A program made the position numbers and the translations under genes. A model generated the notes under the pieces. The model did not search any database. It saw nothing but the letters and a program-made list of their open reading frames with translations, and was not told the DNA's origin. From Bergeyella zoohelcum ATCC 43767 (GTDB lineage Bacteria > Bacteroidota > Bacteroidia > Flavobacteriales > Weeksellaceae), in the NCBI RefSeq assembly GCF_000301075.1, contig NZ_JH932293.1, positions 1,648,692 to 1,712,691 on the forward strand: a stretch of 64,000 nt of DNA, written 5' to 3'. Of this stretch, positions 46,314 to 54,676 are shown piece after piece (positions within the stretch are counted from its first letter, which is position 1; each line of letters begins with the position of its first letter).

Positions 46314-47237
46314 ATGAAATTACTTATCGTAGGAAGTGTGGCTTTTGATGCCATAGAGACTCCTTTTGGGAAAACGGATAAAATAGTAGGAGGAGCGGCT
46401 ACTTACATTGCGATTACTTCGTCTTTACTCAATGTGCCATGTGGTGTAGTTTCTGTAATTGGAGATGATTTTGGTAATGAAAATATTGATATTTTTAGGA
46501 AGAGAAATATCAATATTGAAGGTTTAGAAATAGTGGAAGGAGGGAAATCTTTCTTTTGGAGTGGAAAATACCATAATGACCTCAATACCAGAGATACGCT
46601 GGTAACAGAAGTGAATGTCTTGGAAAATTTTGACCCTAAAGTCCCAGATTCTATGCAAGATGCAGATATACTTCTTTTAGGGAATCTTCATCCATTGGTA
46701 CAGCTCTCTGTATTAGAGAAAATGCACCAGAGACCGAAATTGGTGATTTTAGATACCATGAATTTCTGGATGGATACCGCCATGGAAGATTTGAAAAAAA
46801 TGATTGCTAAAACCGATGTCATCAGTATTAATGATGAAGAAGCAAGACAGCTTTCTGGGGAGTACTCACTGGTGAAAGCAGCGAAAATGATCCACGAAAT
46901 GGGACCAAAGTTTGTAATTATTAAAAAAGGAGAACACGGGGCTATTCTCTTCCATGACGGAAAAGTATTTGCCGTTCCTGCACTTCCTTTAGAAGAAGTT
47001 TTTGACCCTACTGGGGCAGGAGATACCTTTGCGGGAGGCTTTGCGGCATACATTGCTAAAAAAGGAGATTTTGAGTTTGAAACCATGAAAGCCGCCGTGA
47101 TTGTTGGTTCTGCATTGGCTTCTTATACGGTAGAAAAATTCGGTACAGAAAGACTCGTGGAACTTAGTGAAGAAGACATCGTTCATCGAATAGGTGAGTT
47201 TAGAAATCTTACCGCTTTTGAAGTAATGGTGGATTAA
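46314..47237 (+). CDS. PfkB-family sugar/nucleoside kinase
   Basis: 307 residues from ATG 46314 (MKLLIVGSVAFDAIETPFG). Ribokinase fold: IVGGAATYIAITSSLL at the substrate side, and the PfkB signature DPTGAGDTFAGGFAAY with the catalytic aspartate and anion hole. The substrate may be ribose, adenosine or another sugar; the sequence does not decide. It is probably co-transcribed with alaS. Confidence 0.88.
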   Translation: MKLLIVGSVAFDAIETPFGKTDKIVGGAATYIAITSSLLNVPCGVVSVIGDDFGNENIDIFRKRNINIEGLEIVEGGKSFFWSGKYHNDLNTRDTLVTEVNVLENFDPKVPDSMQDADILLLGNLHPLVQLSVLEKMHQRPKLVILDTMNFWMDTAMEDLKKMIAKTDVISINDEEARQLSGEYSLVKAAKMIHEMGPKFVIIKKGEHGAILFHDGKVFAVPALPLEEVFDPTGAGDTFAGGFAAYIAKKGDFEFETMKAAVIVGSALASYTVEKFGTERLVELSEEDIVHRIGEFRNLTAFEVMVD

Positions 47238-47307
47238 AGAGTATCATGATTTAGAATTTTAAGAAATAATTATAAAAAAAGGGCTTAAATATTAACATTA
47301 AGTACCT

Positions 47308-47315
47308 TACATTTG
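47308..47315 (+). promoter_or_regulatory. -7 box (TACATTTG) of the SurA-like gene
   Basis: Perfect TAnnTTTG, 27 nt before the chosen ATG at 47343; it also argues against the upstream in-frame start at 47313. Confidence 0.5.
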
Positions 47316-47342
47316 CAAAAATCATTAAAACAAATGCAAAAA

Positions 47343-48671
47343 ATGAAATTATCATCGCTGTACACATTGCTCCTATTGTTCTTGGTGCAATCCTTTTCTG
47401 CCCAATTGACCAAAGGGAGTTTTGTAGATGGAATTGCCGCTGTGGTAGGAACGGAATTGATTTTAGATTCTGAAGTTAATGAACAGCTAAAATACATTGA
47501 ACAGCAAGGACTAGAACCTGCATCTAAGTGTAAAGTTTTTGAAAGTGTTCTCAATAATAAAATCATTATTTCCGAAGCAAAAAAGGATACTTTGATAGAG
47601 AACAGATCAGAGCAAATTCGTTCTATCGCAGAACAGAAATACAACCAAATTCTTTCTCAGTTTCCAAGTGAAAAGGCCATGCTAGATAATTATAAAATCT
47701 CTACGGCGTATGAAATGAAGCGGATGATAGAAAAGATAGATACGGACCAATACTATGCACAGGAAAAATTCAGAAGAATTACCCAAGGTATAGATGCTAC
47801 ACCTTTTGAAATTACTGATTTTTACAATAATTATAAAGAGCAATTGCCCGAAGTAAAAGACGAAGTGATACTTTCACAGATTAGTATTTTTCCAAAACTT
47901 ACGGAGGCTCACAAGAAAGAACTTATCGATAGACTCAATATCATTAGACAAGCTATTTTAGATGGAGAAAGTTTTGAAAATCAGGCAAGAATTTATTCCG
48001 AGGACAAGGCCAGTGCAGTCAATGGTGGTAAGATGAAAAATATTACCAAAGGACAGATGGTAAAACCTTTTGAAGCGGCGGCACTTAATTTAGAAGTAGG
48101 ACAAATATCAGCACCTATCGAAACAGAATTCGGGTTCCATATCATACGATTAGATGCTAAAAAAGGAAAAAATTATGATGCCAGCCATATCCTCCTCATG
48201 AATACTCCTAATGATGAAGAAATAGCCACTGCAAAGAAAAAATTAGAGAATATCCGTAAGGAAATAGTAGATGGAAAAATCACCTTTAAAGAAGCAGCCG
48301 TAAAATATTCTGATGATAAAAGAACCAAGTACAATGCAGGAGTGATGACAGACGAAAATGGTTCTGACAGAATGGAAAAAATAAATTTAGACCCTATATT
48401 AGGATATCAAATAGCAGGGCTTAACGAAGGCGATATGACTGAAGTTTTTGAAACTACGGTAGATAGAAAAAAAGCAGTTTCTTTCGTTAAAATAAATACC
48501 ATCATTCCTGCTCATCAGCTTTCTTTAGAGACAGATTATGACCGATTGAAAGACCTTACACTTAAGAAGAAACAAAATGAAATGATAGAAAAATGGGTGA
48601 AAGAAGTATTCCCTAAAGTGTATATGAACATTCATCCAAGGTACCAAGACTGTCATAGTTTATTAAAATAA
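47343..48671 (+). CDS. SurA-like periplasmic peptidyl-prolyl isomerase
   Basis: 442 residues with signal peptide (MKLSSLYTLLLLFLVQSFSAQ). An N-terminal chaperone helix region (VDGIAAVVGTELILDSEVNEQLKY) is followed by two parvulin-like domains: about 165-275 (GESFENQARIYSEDKASAVNGG, GFHIIRL) and 280-385 (ASHILLMNTPNDEE, FKEAAVKYSDDKRTK). It should help fold outer-membrane proteins. Upstream ATG/TTG codons are overlapped by the promoter box. Confidence 0.9.
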   Translation: MKLSSLYTLLLLFLVQSFSAQLTKGSFVDGIAAVVGTELILDSEVNEQLKYIEQQGLEPASKCKVFESVLNNKIIISEAKKDTLIENRSEQIRSIAEQKYNQILSQFPSEKAMLDNYKISTAYEMKRMIEKIDTDQYYAQEKFRRITQGIDATPFEITDFYNNYKEQLPEVKDEVILSQISIFPKLTEAHKKELIDRLNIIRQAILDGESFENQARIYSEDKASAVNGGKMKNITKGQMVKPFEAAALNLEVGQISAPIETEFGFHIIRLDAKKGKNYDASHILLMNTPNDEEIATAKKKLENIRKEIVDGKITFKEAAVKYSDDKRTKYNAGVMTDENGSDRMEKINLDPILGYQIAGLNEGDMTEVFETTVDRKKAVSFVKINTIIPAHQLSLETDYDRLKDLTLKKKQNEMIEKWVKEVFPKVYMNIHPRYQDCHSLLK

Positions 48672-48680
48672 ATTAAAAAA

Positions 48681-48712
48681 TTCGTTCTTAATCATTAAGA
48701 GCGAGTTTTTTT
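48681..48712 (+). terminator. Terminator of the SurA-like gene
   Basis: CGTTCTT-AATCATT-AAGAGCG (one G-U pair) then T7. Confidence 0.8.
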
Positions 48713-48755
48713 ATAAATTATTGGGTTCAGATTTTTATTTTTCATTATTTCGTCG

Positions 48756-48763
48756 TATTATTG
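48756..48763 (+). promoter_or_regulatory. -7 box (TATTATTG) of tRNA-Ala
   Basis: One mismatch from TAnnTTTG, ending 10 nt before the tRNA, the same spacing as at the other tRNAs. Confidence 0.4.
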
Positions 48764-48773
48764 CACCACAGAA

Positions 48774-48847
48774 GGGGAATTGGCGCAGTTGGCTAGCGCG
48801 TTTGACTGGCAGTCAAAAGGTCACGGGTTCGAATCCCGTATTCTCCA
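48774..48847 (+). tRNA. tRNA-Ala (GGC)
   Basis: 74 nt. Acceptor GGGGAAT/ATTCTCC, anticodon stem TTTGA/TCAAA with loop CTGGCAG (anticodon GGC), T-arm CACGGG-TTCGAAT-CCCGT, discriminator A. CCA is not encoded. Confidence 0.9.
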
Positions 48848-49004
48848 CTACTACTTTTAAGATTCTTAATTTCAAGTAATTATGATTTTTTTAATGCTCT
48901 AAATAGTAGAGCATTTTTTTATTTCAAATATTGGCTTATTTCTAGATTTGTTTTTATTTGTTCTACAAATTCGTCCTGCATTTTCCAGTATGATTTCATT
49001 TGTT

Positions 49005-49012
49005 TATTTTTG
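49005..49012 (+). promoter_or_regulatory. -7 box (TATTTTTG) of the Kef-type antiporter
   Basis: Perfect TAnnTTTG, 17 nt before the ATG at 49030. Confidence 0.5.
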
Positions 49013-49029
49013 TAAAAATTGATTAAACT

Positions 49030-50796
49030 ATGGCTGAGGAAACGCAAAGTGCACACAGTTTATTAAATGTTGTTGTTTTAATTGGTACGGCCGTATTGGC
49101 GGTGCCTTTGTTTAAAAAACTAGGATTGGGTTCTGTTTTAGGGTATTTAGCTGCCGGATTGGTTTTAGGGCCTTTTGGACTCAAGCTTTTTCAGGATACC
49201 CAAAGCATCATGCATTTGGCAGAACTGGGAGTAGTGATGTTCTTGTTTGTCATTGGTCTGGAAATGAAACCAGCACATCTTTGGGGGCTTAGAAAACAGA
49301 TATTCGGAATGGGCAGTATGCAAGCCCTTATTTTAGCGTCCATCCTCACTTTATTAGGATTACTTTATGGTTTGCCGTGGCAAACAGCTTTTGTAGCAAT
49401 ATCCGGTTTTGTGCTTTCTTCCACAGCTATTGTGATGCAGATTTTGGGAGAGCGGCATGAATTGGCAACGCCTCGGGGACAGAAGGTAGTGTCTATCTTA
49501 TTGTTTGAAGATTTGCTTATTGTACCTCTTTTAGCCATTGTAGCTTTTTTAGCTCCTGTGGACCCTAATGCTGTAGTACAAAAACCACCCGTTTGGCAAC
49601 AACTGGGTACAGCATTACTTTCTTTAGGGATATTAGTTGCAGCAGGATTATGGTTGCTGAATCCTTTATTTAGAATTCTTGCCAAGTCAAAGGCTCGCGA
49701 AGTGATGACAGGAGCGGCATTGTTTGTGGTACTGGGAGCGGCTTTACTCATGGAATGGGGAGGAATTTCTATGGCGATGGGGGCTTTTACCGCTGGAGTT
49801 TTACTATCAGAATCTAGTTTCAGACACCAATTAGAGACGGATATAGAACCTTTTAGAGGATTATTGTTAGGGCTTTTTTTCTTAGGAGTAGGTATGTCTC
49901 TTAATTTAGAAATGGTGGCCGAAAATCTATGGATGATACTCTTGGGTGTTTTATCCCTCATGACCATTAAAAGCTCTGTGGTTTACCTTGTAGCTCGTTT
50001 ATCTAAAAGCAATAAAACCGATGCTATAGACCGTGCATTGCTCATGTCCCAAGGGGGAGAATTTGCTTTTGTACTGTATGCTGCAGCAGCGTCTCAGGGC
50101 GTGATAGATAGCACTCTTCATGCGAATATGACAGCAATTGTTGTCATTTCCATGGCATTAACCCCTATATTTATTTTGATTTATCAGAAATTCATACGCA
50201 AAAAAACAGTGGACCTAGATGGGGTAGATCATATTTTAGATGATGAAAATTCCCGTGGTAATGTTTTGATTATAGGCTTCGGAAGAATGGGACAAATTGC
50301 CAGTCAAGTACCATTGGCATACGGTGCTACGGTTACTATTATAGATAATAATCCAGATACTATTCGATCTGCACAGAAACATGGACTAAAAGTATATTAT
50401 GGAGATGGCTCTAGAGAAGATGTTCTTTATGCGGCGGGGGCTTACCATGCAGATTGCGTGATGATATGTCTAGACGACTCTGCGGTGGCTACCCAAATTG
50501 TACGCAGTATTAAACACCACAGTCCTACCACCAAAACGGTAGTTCGTGCATCAGATCATCATCATGCTTTTGAACTGATAGAAGCAGAAGCAGATTTCTT
50601 TGTGAGAGAAACTTTTGAGGCAGCGGTAGATATGGGAGGAAAAACCTTGAAAGCCCTAGGAGCAGATGAGGAAGATGTAGAAAAATACAATGCACAAATT
50701 CGGAATACAGATAAACAGAAGTATGCATTAGAAACCAAAGGAGATGAATTTTCCGCTTGTGAAATGGCACTTAAAAACGCTGAAGGGAAAAGGTGA
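49030..50796 (+). CDS. Kef-type K+/H+ antiporter (CPA2 family) with RCK domain
   Basis: 588 residues. About 12 membrane helices in residues 1-390, with LGYLAAGLVLGPFGL and FLFVIGLEMKPAHLW in the first part and LLFEDLLIVPLLAI carrying the conserved acidic pair. Then an RCK N-terminal domain (about 410-530) with VLIIGFGRMGQIASQV, TIIDNNPDTIR and YYGDGSREDVLYAAGA. It resembles KefB/KefC, which release K+ under electrophile stress and are gated by glutathione; glutathione use in this organism is not shown. A single gene with a strong terminator. Confidence 0.9.
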   Translation: MAEETQSAHSLLNVVVLIGTAVLAVPLFKKLGLGSVLGYLAAGLVLGPFGLKLFQDTQSIMHLAELGVVMFLFVIGLEMKPAHLWGLRKQIFGMGSMQALILASILTLLGLLYGLPWQTAFVAISGFVLSSTAIVMQILGERHELATPRGQKVVSILLFEDLLIVPLLAIVAFLAPVDPNAVVQKPPVWQQLGTALLSLGILVAAGLWLLNPLFRILAKSKAREVMTGAALFVVLGAALLMEWGGISMAMGAFTAGVLLSESSFRHQLETDIEPFRGLLLGLFFLGVGMSLNLEMVAENLWMILLGVLSLMTIKSSVVYLVARLSKSNKTDAIDRALLMSQGGEFAFVLYAAAASQGVIDSTLHANMTAIVVISMALTPIFILIYQKFIRKKTVDLDGVDHILDDENSRGNVLIIGFGRMGQIASQVPLAYGATVTIIDNNPDTIRSAQKHGLKVYYGDGSREDVLYAAGAYHADCVMICLDDSAVATQIVRSIKHHSPTTKTVVRASDHHHAFELIEAEADFFVRETFEAAVDMGGKTLKALGADEEDVEKYNAQIRNTDKQKYALETKGDEFSACEMALKNAEGKR

Positions 50797-50803
50797 AACC
50801 AAC

Positions 50804-50836
50804 AAAAAAACGACCTCTAAAAAAGGTCGTTTTTTT
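50804..50836. terminator. Bidirectional terminator, Kef antiporter / DUF2007
   Basis: AAAAAAACGACCT-6 nt-AGGTCGTTTTTTT between convergent genes. Confidence 0.85.
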
Positions 50837-50841
50837 ATTAT

Positions 50842-51063
50842 TCACAATTCGTTTTCTTCTATTTCTTCTAAAATTTTCAGAGCGTTTTCCCAATCTTTTT
50901 CATTCACTAGGAGAAGGTAATTCTGAGAAATAGGCATTACCACTACATGATTTACAAATTCATTTTTAACATAAGACAGAATTCCCCGAGAAGCTAATTT
51001 AGACTTCGCAAGTTCTACCTGATATAAAAATGCTGATTGATATACAATTTTCAGTTCAGACAT
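50842..51063 (-). CDS. DUF2007-domain protein
   Basis: 73 residues: LKIVYQSAFLYQVELAKSKLASRGI and LLVNEKDWENALKILEEI fit the small ferredoxin-like DUF2007 family (putative signal-transducing, GlnB-like fold). Function unknown. It follows lysS by 74 nt on the same strand. Confidence 0.75.
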   Translation of the reverse strand: MSELKIVYQSAFLYQVELAKSKLASRGILSYVKNEFVNHVVVMPISQNYLLLVNEKDWENALKILEEIEENEL

Positions 51064-51137
51064 GTTTTTAGGATAAATGTAATCAATTTTTTTTAAAAAA
51101 ATTGTGTTTTGAAATCTTAGTGATTTCGGAAGCGTAT

Positions 51138-52835
51138 TTACACCAATTTCATCAGGAGTACTTCATCCACTTTTTCCACCTTTACGATGTTATTTTTCGT
51201 GAGATTTTTAGTGGCTTTGTCCCATTTTTTACCTGAAAGTGCCGATTTAGTTTTTACCACACTCAGTTCCATTGCGTCCTCTTGAGTGGAAAGAATATCC
51301 AAAATGATTTTCTCATCATCGCTCAACTCAAAACTTGGAGCTTTTTTCTCTGGTTTCATCTGAGGGAAGAAAAGTACCTCTTGGATAGATGCATTATTAG
51401 TCAAGAACATTACCAATCTATCCATTCCTATGCCTAGTCCTGCTGTTGGTGGCATGCCGTATTCTAAGGCACGGAGGAAATCTTGGTCTATGAACATTGC
51501 TTCATCATCGCCTTTTTCTGAAAGTTTCAGTTGTTCCTCAAATCGTTCTCTTTGGTCTATTGGGTCATTGAGTTCAGAATAGGCATTGGCAATTTCCTTA
51601 CCGCAAACCATGAGTTCGAAACGCTCGGTAAGTCCTTCTTTACTACGGTGTTTCTTGGTAAGCGGTGACATCTCTATTGGGTAATCTGTAATGAAAGTAG
51701 GTTGGATAAAATTACCTTCGCATTTTTCACCAAAAATTTCATCAATGAGCTTTCCTTTGCCCATAGTTTCATTCACTTCAATGCCTATAGACTGAGCAAA
51801 TGCTCTTAACTCGTCTTCGGATTTTCCCGTGATATCAAACCCTGTGAATTTTTGTATGGCTTCGGTCATGGAAATTCTTGGATAGGGAGCCTTGAAATCT
51901 ATTTCATGCTCTCCGAAAGTAGCTTTGGTAGTTCCATTGACAGCCATGGCACAATGCTCTAGAAGTCTTTCAGTAAAGTCCATCATCCAGTTATAATCCT
52001 TGTAAGCCACATAAATTTCCATTGCGGTGAATTCAGGATTATGGGTTCTGTCCATGCCTTCGTTTCGGAAGTTTTTAGAGAATTCATAAACACCATCAAA
52101 TCCACCTACAATGAGTCTCTTAAGATACAATTCATTGGCAATTCTCAAATAGAGCGGAATATCCAAAGCATTGTGATGGGTGATGAACGGACGAGCTGCA
52201 GCTCCTCCTGGAATCGCCTGTAGGATAGGCGTTTCCACCTCGAAATAACCCGCTTCATTAAAAAACTGACGCATGGCATTGAAAAGTTTTGTTCTTTTTA
52301 CAAAAACTTCTTTTACCTGAGGGTTTACCGTTAAATCCACATAACGCTGACGATAACGCAATTCAGGGTCATTAAAGGCATCGTGTACCACGCCATTTTC
52401 ATCGGTTTTGGCTTGTGGCAAAGGACGAAGGGATTTGGAAAGGAGGGTAAAGTCTTTCACCATAATGGTCATTTCACCTACCTGAGTTTTAAATAGTTCC
52501 CCCTCAATGCCTATAATATCTCCGATGTCTAAAAGGTGTTTATATACTTCGTTATACAATTCTTTATCATCGGTAGGACAAATTTCATCTCGGTTAAAAT
52601 ACACTTGAATCCTTCCCGAGGCATCTTGTAACTCGGCAAAAGAGGCTTTTCCCTGAATTCTTCTGGACATGAGTCTTCCTGCCAGCTTTACTTTTTTACC
52701 TTCCTGAAAATTTTCTTTTATAGATTGTGTAGTATCTGTAATGGTGTATTCGTCTGCAGGAAAGGCATTGATGCCCATTTGCGTAAGCTTTCCTAATTTT
52801 TCTCTACGGATGATTTCTTGTTCTGATAACGACAT
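51138..52835 (-). CDS. lysS: Lysyl-tRNA synthetase, class II, with C-terminal extension
   Basis: 565 residues. OB-fold anticodon domain (GRLMSRRIQGKASFAELQDA); class II core with RYRQRYVDL (motif 1), FRNEGMDRTHNPEFT (motif 2) and GLGIGMDRLVMFL (motif 3). Most bacterial LysS end about 10 residues after motif 3's FFPQMKP. Here about 65 more residues follow (SDDEKIILDILSTQEDAMEL to VDEVLLMKLV) and look like a small winged-helix or helical domain; I do not know its role. TATTTTTG lies at 52859-52866, 23 nt upstream. Confidence 0.96.
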   Translation of the reverse strand: MSLSEQEIIRREKLGKLTQMGINAFPADEYTITDTTQSIKENFQEGKKVKLAGRLMSRRIQGKASFAELQDASGRIQVYFNRDEICPTDDKELYNEVYKHLLDIGDIIGIEGELFKTQVGEMTIMVKDFTLLSKSLRPLPQAKTDENGVVHDAFNDPELRYRQRYVDLTVNPQVKEVFVKRTKLFNAMRQFFNEAGYFEVETPILQAIPGGAAARPFITHHNALDIPLYLRIANELYLKRLIVGGFDGVYEFSKNFRNEGMDRTHNPEFTAMEIYVAYKDYNWMMDFTERLLEHCAMAVNGTTKATFGEHEIDFKAPYPRISMTEAIQKFTGFDITGKSEDELRAFAQSIGIEVNETMGKGKLIDEIFGEKCEGNFIQPTFITDYPIEMSPLTKKHRSKEGLTERFELMVCGKEIANAYSELNDPIDQRERFEEQLKLSEKGDDEAMFIDQDFLRALEYGMPPTAGLGIGMDRLVMFLTNNASIQEVLFFPQMKPEKKAPSFELSDDEKIILDILSTQEDAMELSVVKTKSALSGKKWDKATKNLTKNNIVKVEKVDEVLLMKLV

Positions 52836-52858
52836 GTTTTCGTGATTTTTTTAAACCG

Positions 52859-52866
52859 CAAAAATA
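52859..52866 (-). promoter_or_regulatory. -7 box (TATTTTTG) of lysS
   Basis: Perfect TAnnTTTG on the minus strand, 23 nt before the ATG. Confidence 0.55.
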
Positions 52867-52940
52867 GTCAATTTTTTGTACAAATAGAATGAGATTTCTT
52901 TACTTCTAATGGTTTTGATTATCAAAGGAAGTATAGAACT

Positions 52941-52975
52941 TAAAATTAAAAAGACAGTTCGTGCAGACTATCTTT
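52941..52975 (-). terminator. Terminator of the cytochrome c gene
   Basis: Minus strand AAAGATAGT-CTGCACGA-ACTGTCTTT (one G-U pair) followed by TT-AATTTT. Confidence 0.65.
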
Positions 52976-52991
52976 AATTTTTAATGAAAAA

Positions 52992-53375
52992 TTATTTTTT
53001 CAAGGACATAATGTACGCCACCATTTTTTTAGCATTTTCTTTAGGAAGTCCTGCGTGAGGTGTCATAGGAACATCTCCCCAATTGCCACTTCCGCCGTTA
53101 ATGATTTTATCTGCAAGCATGTCCATATCTCCTTCTGTATATTTATTCGCAATTTCCTGATAAGAAGGACCTATCATTTTTTCATTTTCTTTGTGGCATG
53201 TGGCACAGTCCATTCCCTCGATGAGAGATTTTCCATCTAAGTCATTTGCAGAGGGTGCTTCCGTTTGCTGTGTAGGTTCTTCTAGCATGGTAGTACTAGT
53301 AGTATCTTCTGTTTTCTTATCTGAACAGTTTATAATAAAAGCTCCAGCAAGTGCCATGATGACTAATTTTTTCAT
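52992..53375 (-). CDS. Class I c-type cytochrome lipoprotein
   Basis: 127 residues. The lipobox FIINCS puts the cysteine at about residue 17, then an acidic Thr-rich linker, then the haem motif CATCH with DCATCHKENEKMIGPSYQEIA and an axial methionine in DVPMTPHAGLP. The C-terminal helix is NAKKMVAYIMSL. It is a small cytochrome c-551/c-552-like electron carrier anchored to a membrane and facing the periplasm, likely in respiration. Confidence 0.9.
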   Translation of the reverse strand: MKKLVIMALAGAFIINCSDKKTEDTTSTTMLEEPTQQTEAPSANDLDGKSLIEGMDCATCHKENEKMIGPSYQEIANKYTEGDMDMLADKIINGGSGNWGDVPMTPHAGLPKENAKKMVAYIMSLKK

Positions 53376-53461
53376 AATTCTAAATGTTTAAATGTTGATA
53401 TCCCAAAGTTAGTAAATATTTAGAGCAACAGAGTATAGGGAAGGCTAATATTTATCAGGAA

Positions 53462-53497
53462 AAAATAAAAAATCCTCGATGAAAACTCGTCGAGGAT
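53462..53497 (-). terminator. Terminator of carA
   Basis: Minus strand ATCCTCGA-10 nt-TCGAGGAT followed by T6. It means carB is not directly downstream. Confidence 0.8.
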
Positions 53498-53536
53498 GGG
53501 GATAAAAATAAAGATTCATTTAATTGTGAGTATCGT

Positions 53537-54616
53537 TTATCCATTCTTCTCTTTTTCCATCATTTCAATAAACTCATCGAAAAGATAGTTGGCATCTTCA
53601 GGTCCAGGGCATGCTTCAGGATGGTACTGTACAGAGAAACAAGGATATTTTTTATGGCGAATTCCCTCATTGGTTTTATCGTTAAGAGCAATGTGTGTTT
53701 CCTCTAAATCTGTATATTTAAGGCTTTCGCTATCAATGGCGTAATTATGATTTTGAGAAGTAATGGTAACTTTATTGGTTTTTAGATCTACTACAGGATG
53801 ATTACCGCCTCTATGCCCGAATTTGAGCTTAAAAGTCTTAGCACCACAAGCTAATCCAAGCACTTGATGCCCCATACAGATCCCAAAAATTGGTACTTTT
53901 CCGATGAGTTTTCTCACGGTTTCGTGTGCATGAGGTACATCTTCAGGGTCACCAGGGCCATTAGAGAGCATCACGCCATCAGGGTTCATCAGGAGGATTT
54001 CTTCCGCTGTGGTATCATGAGCAACCACCGTAATGTCGCAATTTCTTTGTGAAAGTTCACGGATGATTCCCAGCTTAGCTCCGAAATCCATTAATACTAC
54101 CTTAAAGCCTCTTCCGGGGTTGGCATACGGTGTCTTGGTAGAAACGGAAGCAATCTGATCCGTAGGGAAAGAAGTTGCTTTTATTTCATTGATAACACTT
54201 TGTTCATCGATGTCCGCATCCACTATTTTTCCTTTCACCACCCCCTTGTCTCTGAGCACTCTGGTCAGTCTTCTGGTATCTATACTGTGGATGCCCGAAA
54301 GGTTTTTCTTTTTAAAGAGTTCGTCTAGGGACATTTGGGAACGAAAGTTTGATGGTAAATCACACAATTCTTTTACGATAAGTCCTTTAATTGCAGGTTC
54401 TATACTCTCGTAGTCATCTCTATTGATGCCGTAATTTCCGATGAGCGGATAAGTCATACACACGATTTGTCCACAATAGGATGGGTCTGAAACCAGTTCT
54501 TGATAACCTGTCATTCCGGTGTTAAAAACCACTTCCCCTGCTATATTTTCACTCGCTCCGAAGCCTTTACCATAGAAGACCTCCCCTGATTCTAATATTA
54601 ATTTTTTATTGTTCAT
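53537..54616 (-). CDS. carA: Carbamoyl-phosphate synthase small subunit
   Basis: 359 residues. N-terminal domain LILESGEVFYGKGFGASENIAGEVVFNTGMTGYQE; the C-terminal glutaminase has the nucleophile in FGICMGHQVLG and the catalytic His/Glu in SVQYHPEACPGPED. With CarB it makes carbamoyl phosphate for pyrimidine and arginine synthesis. The gene is on the same strand as pyrB but separated from it by two genes of a different kind (54677-58233). Its 60-nt upstream gap holds degenerate GC(A/T)TAAAGC-like repeats and no clear promoter. Confidence 0.96.
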   Translation of the reverse strand: MNNKKLILESGEVFYGKGFGASENIAGEVVFNTGMTGYQELVSDPSYCGQIVCMTYPLIGNYGINRDDYESIEPAIKGLIVKELCDLPSNFRSQMSLDELFKKKNLSGIHSIDTRRLTRVLRDKGVVKGKIVDADIDEQSVINEIKATSFPTDQIASVSTKTPYANPGRGFKVVLMDFGAKLGIIRELSQRNCDITVVAHDTTAEEILLMNPDGVMLSNGPGDPEDVPHAHETVRKLIGKVPIFGICMGHQVLGLACGAKTFKLKFGHRGGNHPVVDLKTNKVTITSQNHNYAIDSESLKYTDLEETHIALNDKTNEGIRHKKYPCFSVQYHPEACPGPEDANYLFDEFIEMMEKEKNG

Positions 54617-54659
54617 TTTATATGCTTTATGCCGTAAGCAGTATGCTTTAGGCGTTTAT
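54612..54659. repeat. Degenerate GCATAAAGC-type word repeats before carA
   Basis: TATGCTTTATGCCGTAAGCAGTATGCTTTAGGC-like text, akin to 8316-8400 and 39405-39478. No other signal seen between the helicase and carA. Confidence 0.4.
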
Positions 54660-54676
54660 AATTTATTTTTTCACAA

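Noticed and set aside
51080-51106. Palindrome CAATTTTTTTTAAAAAAATTG between lysS and DUF2007 as a terminator
   Set aside because: All A/T stem with no separate T tract; too weak to call.
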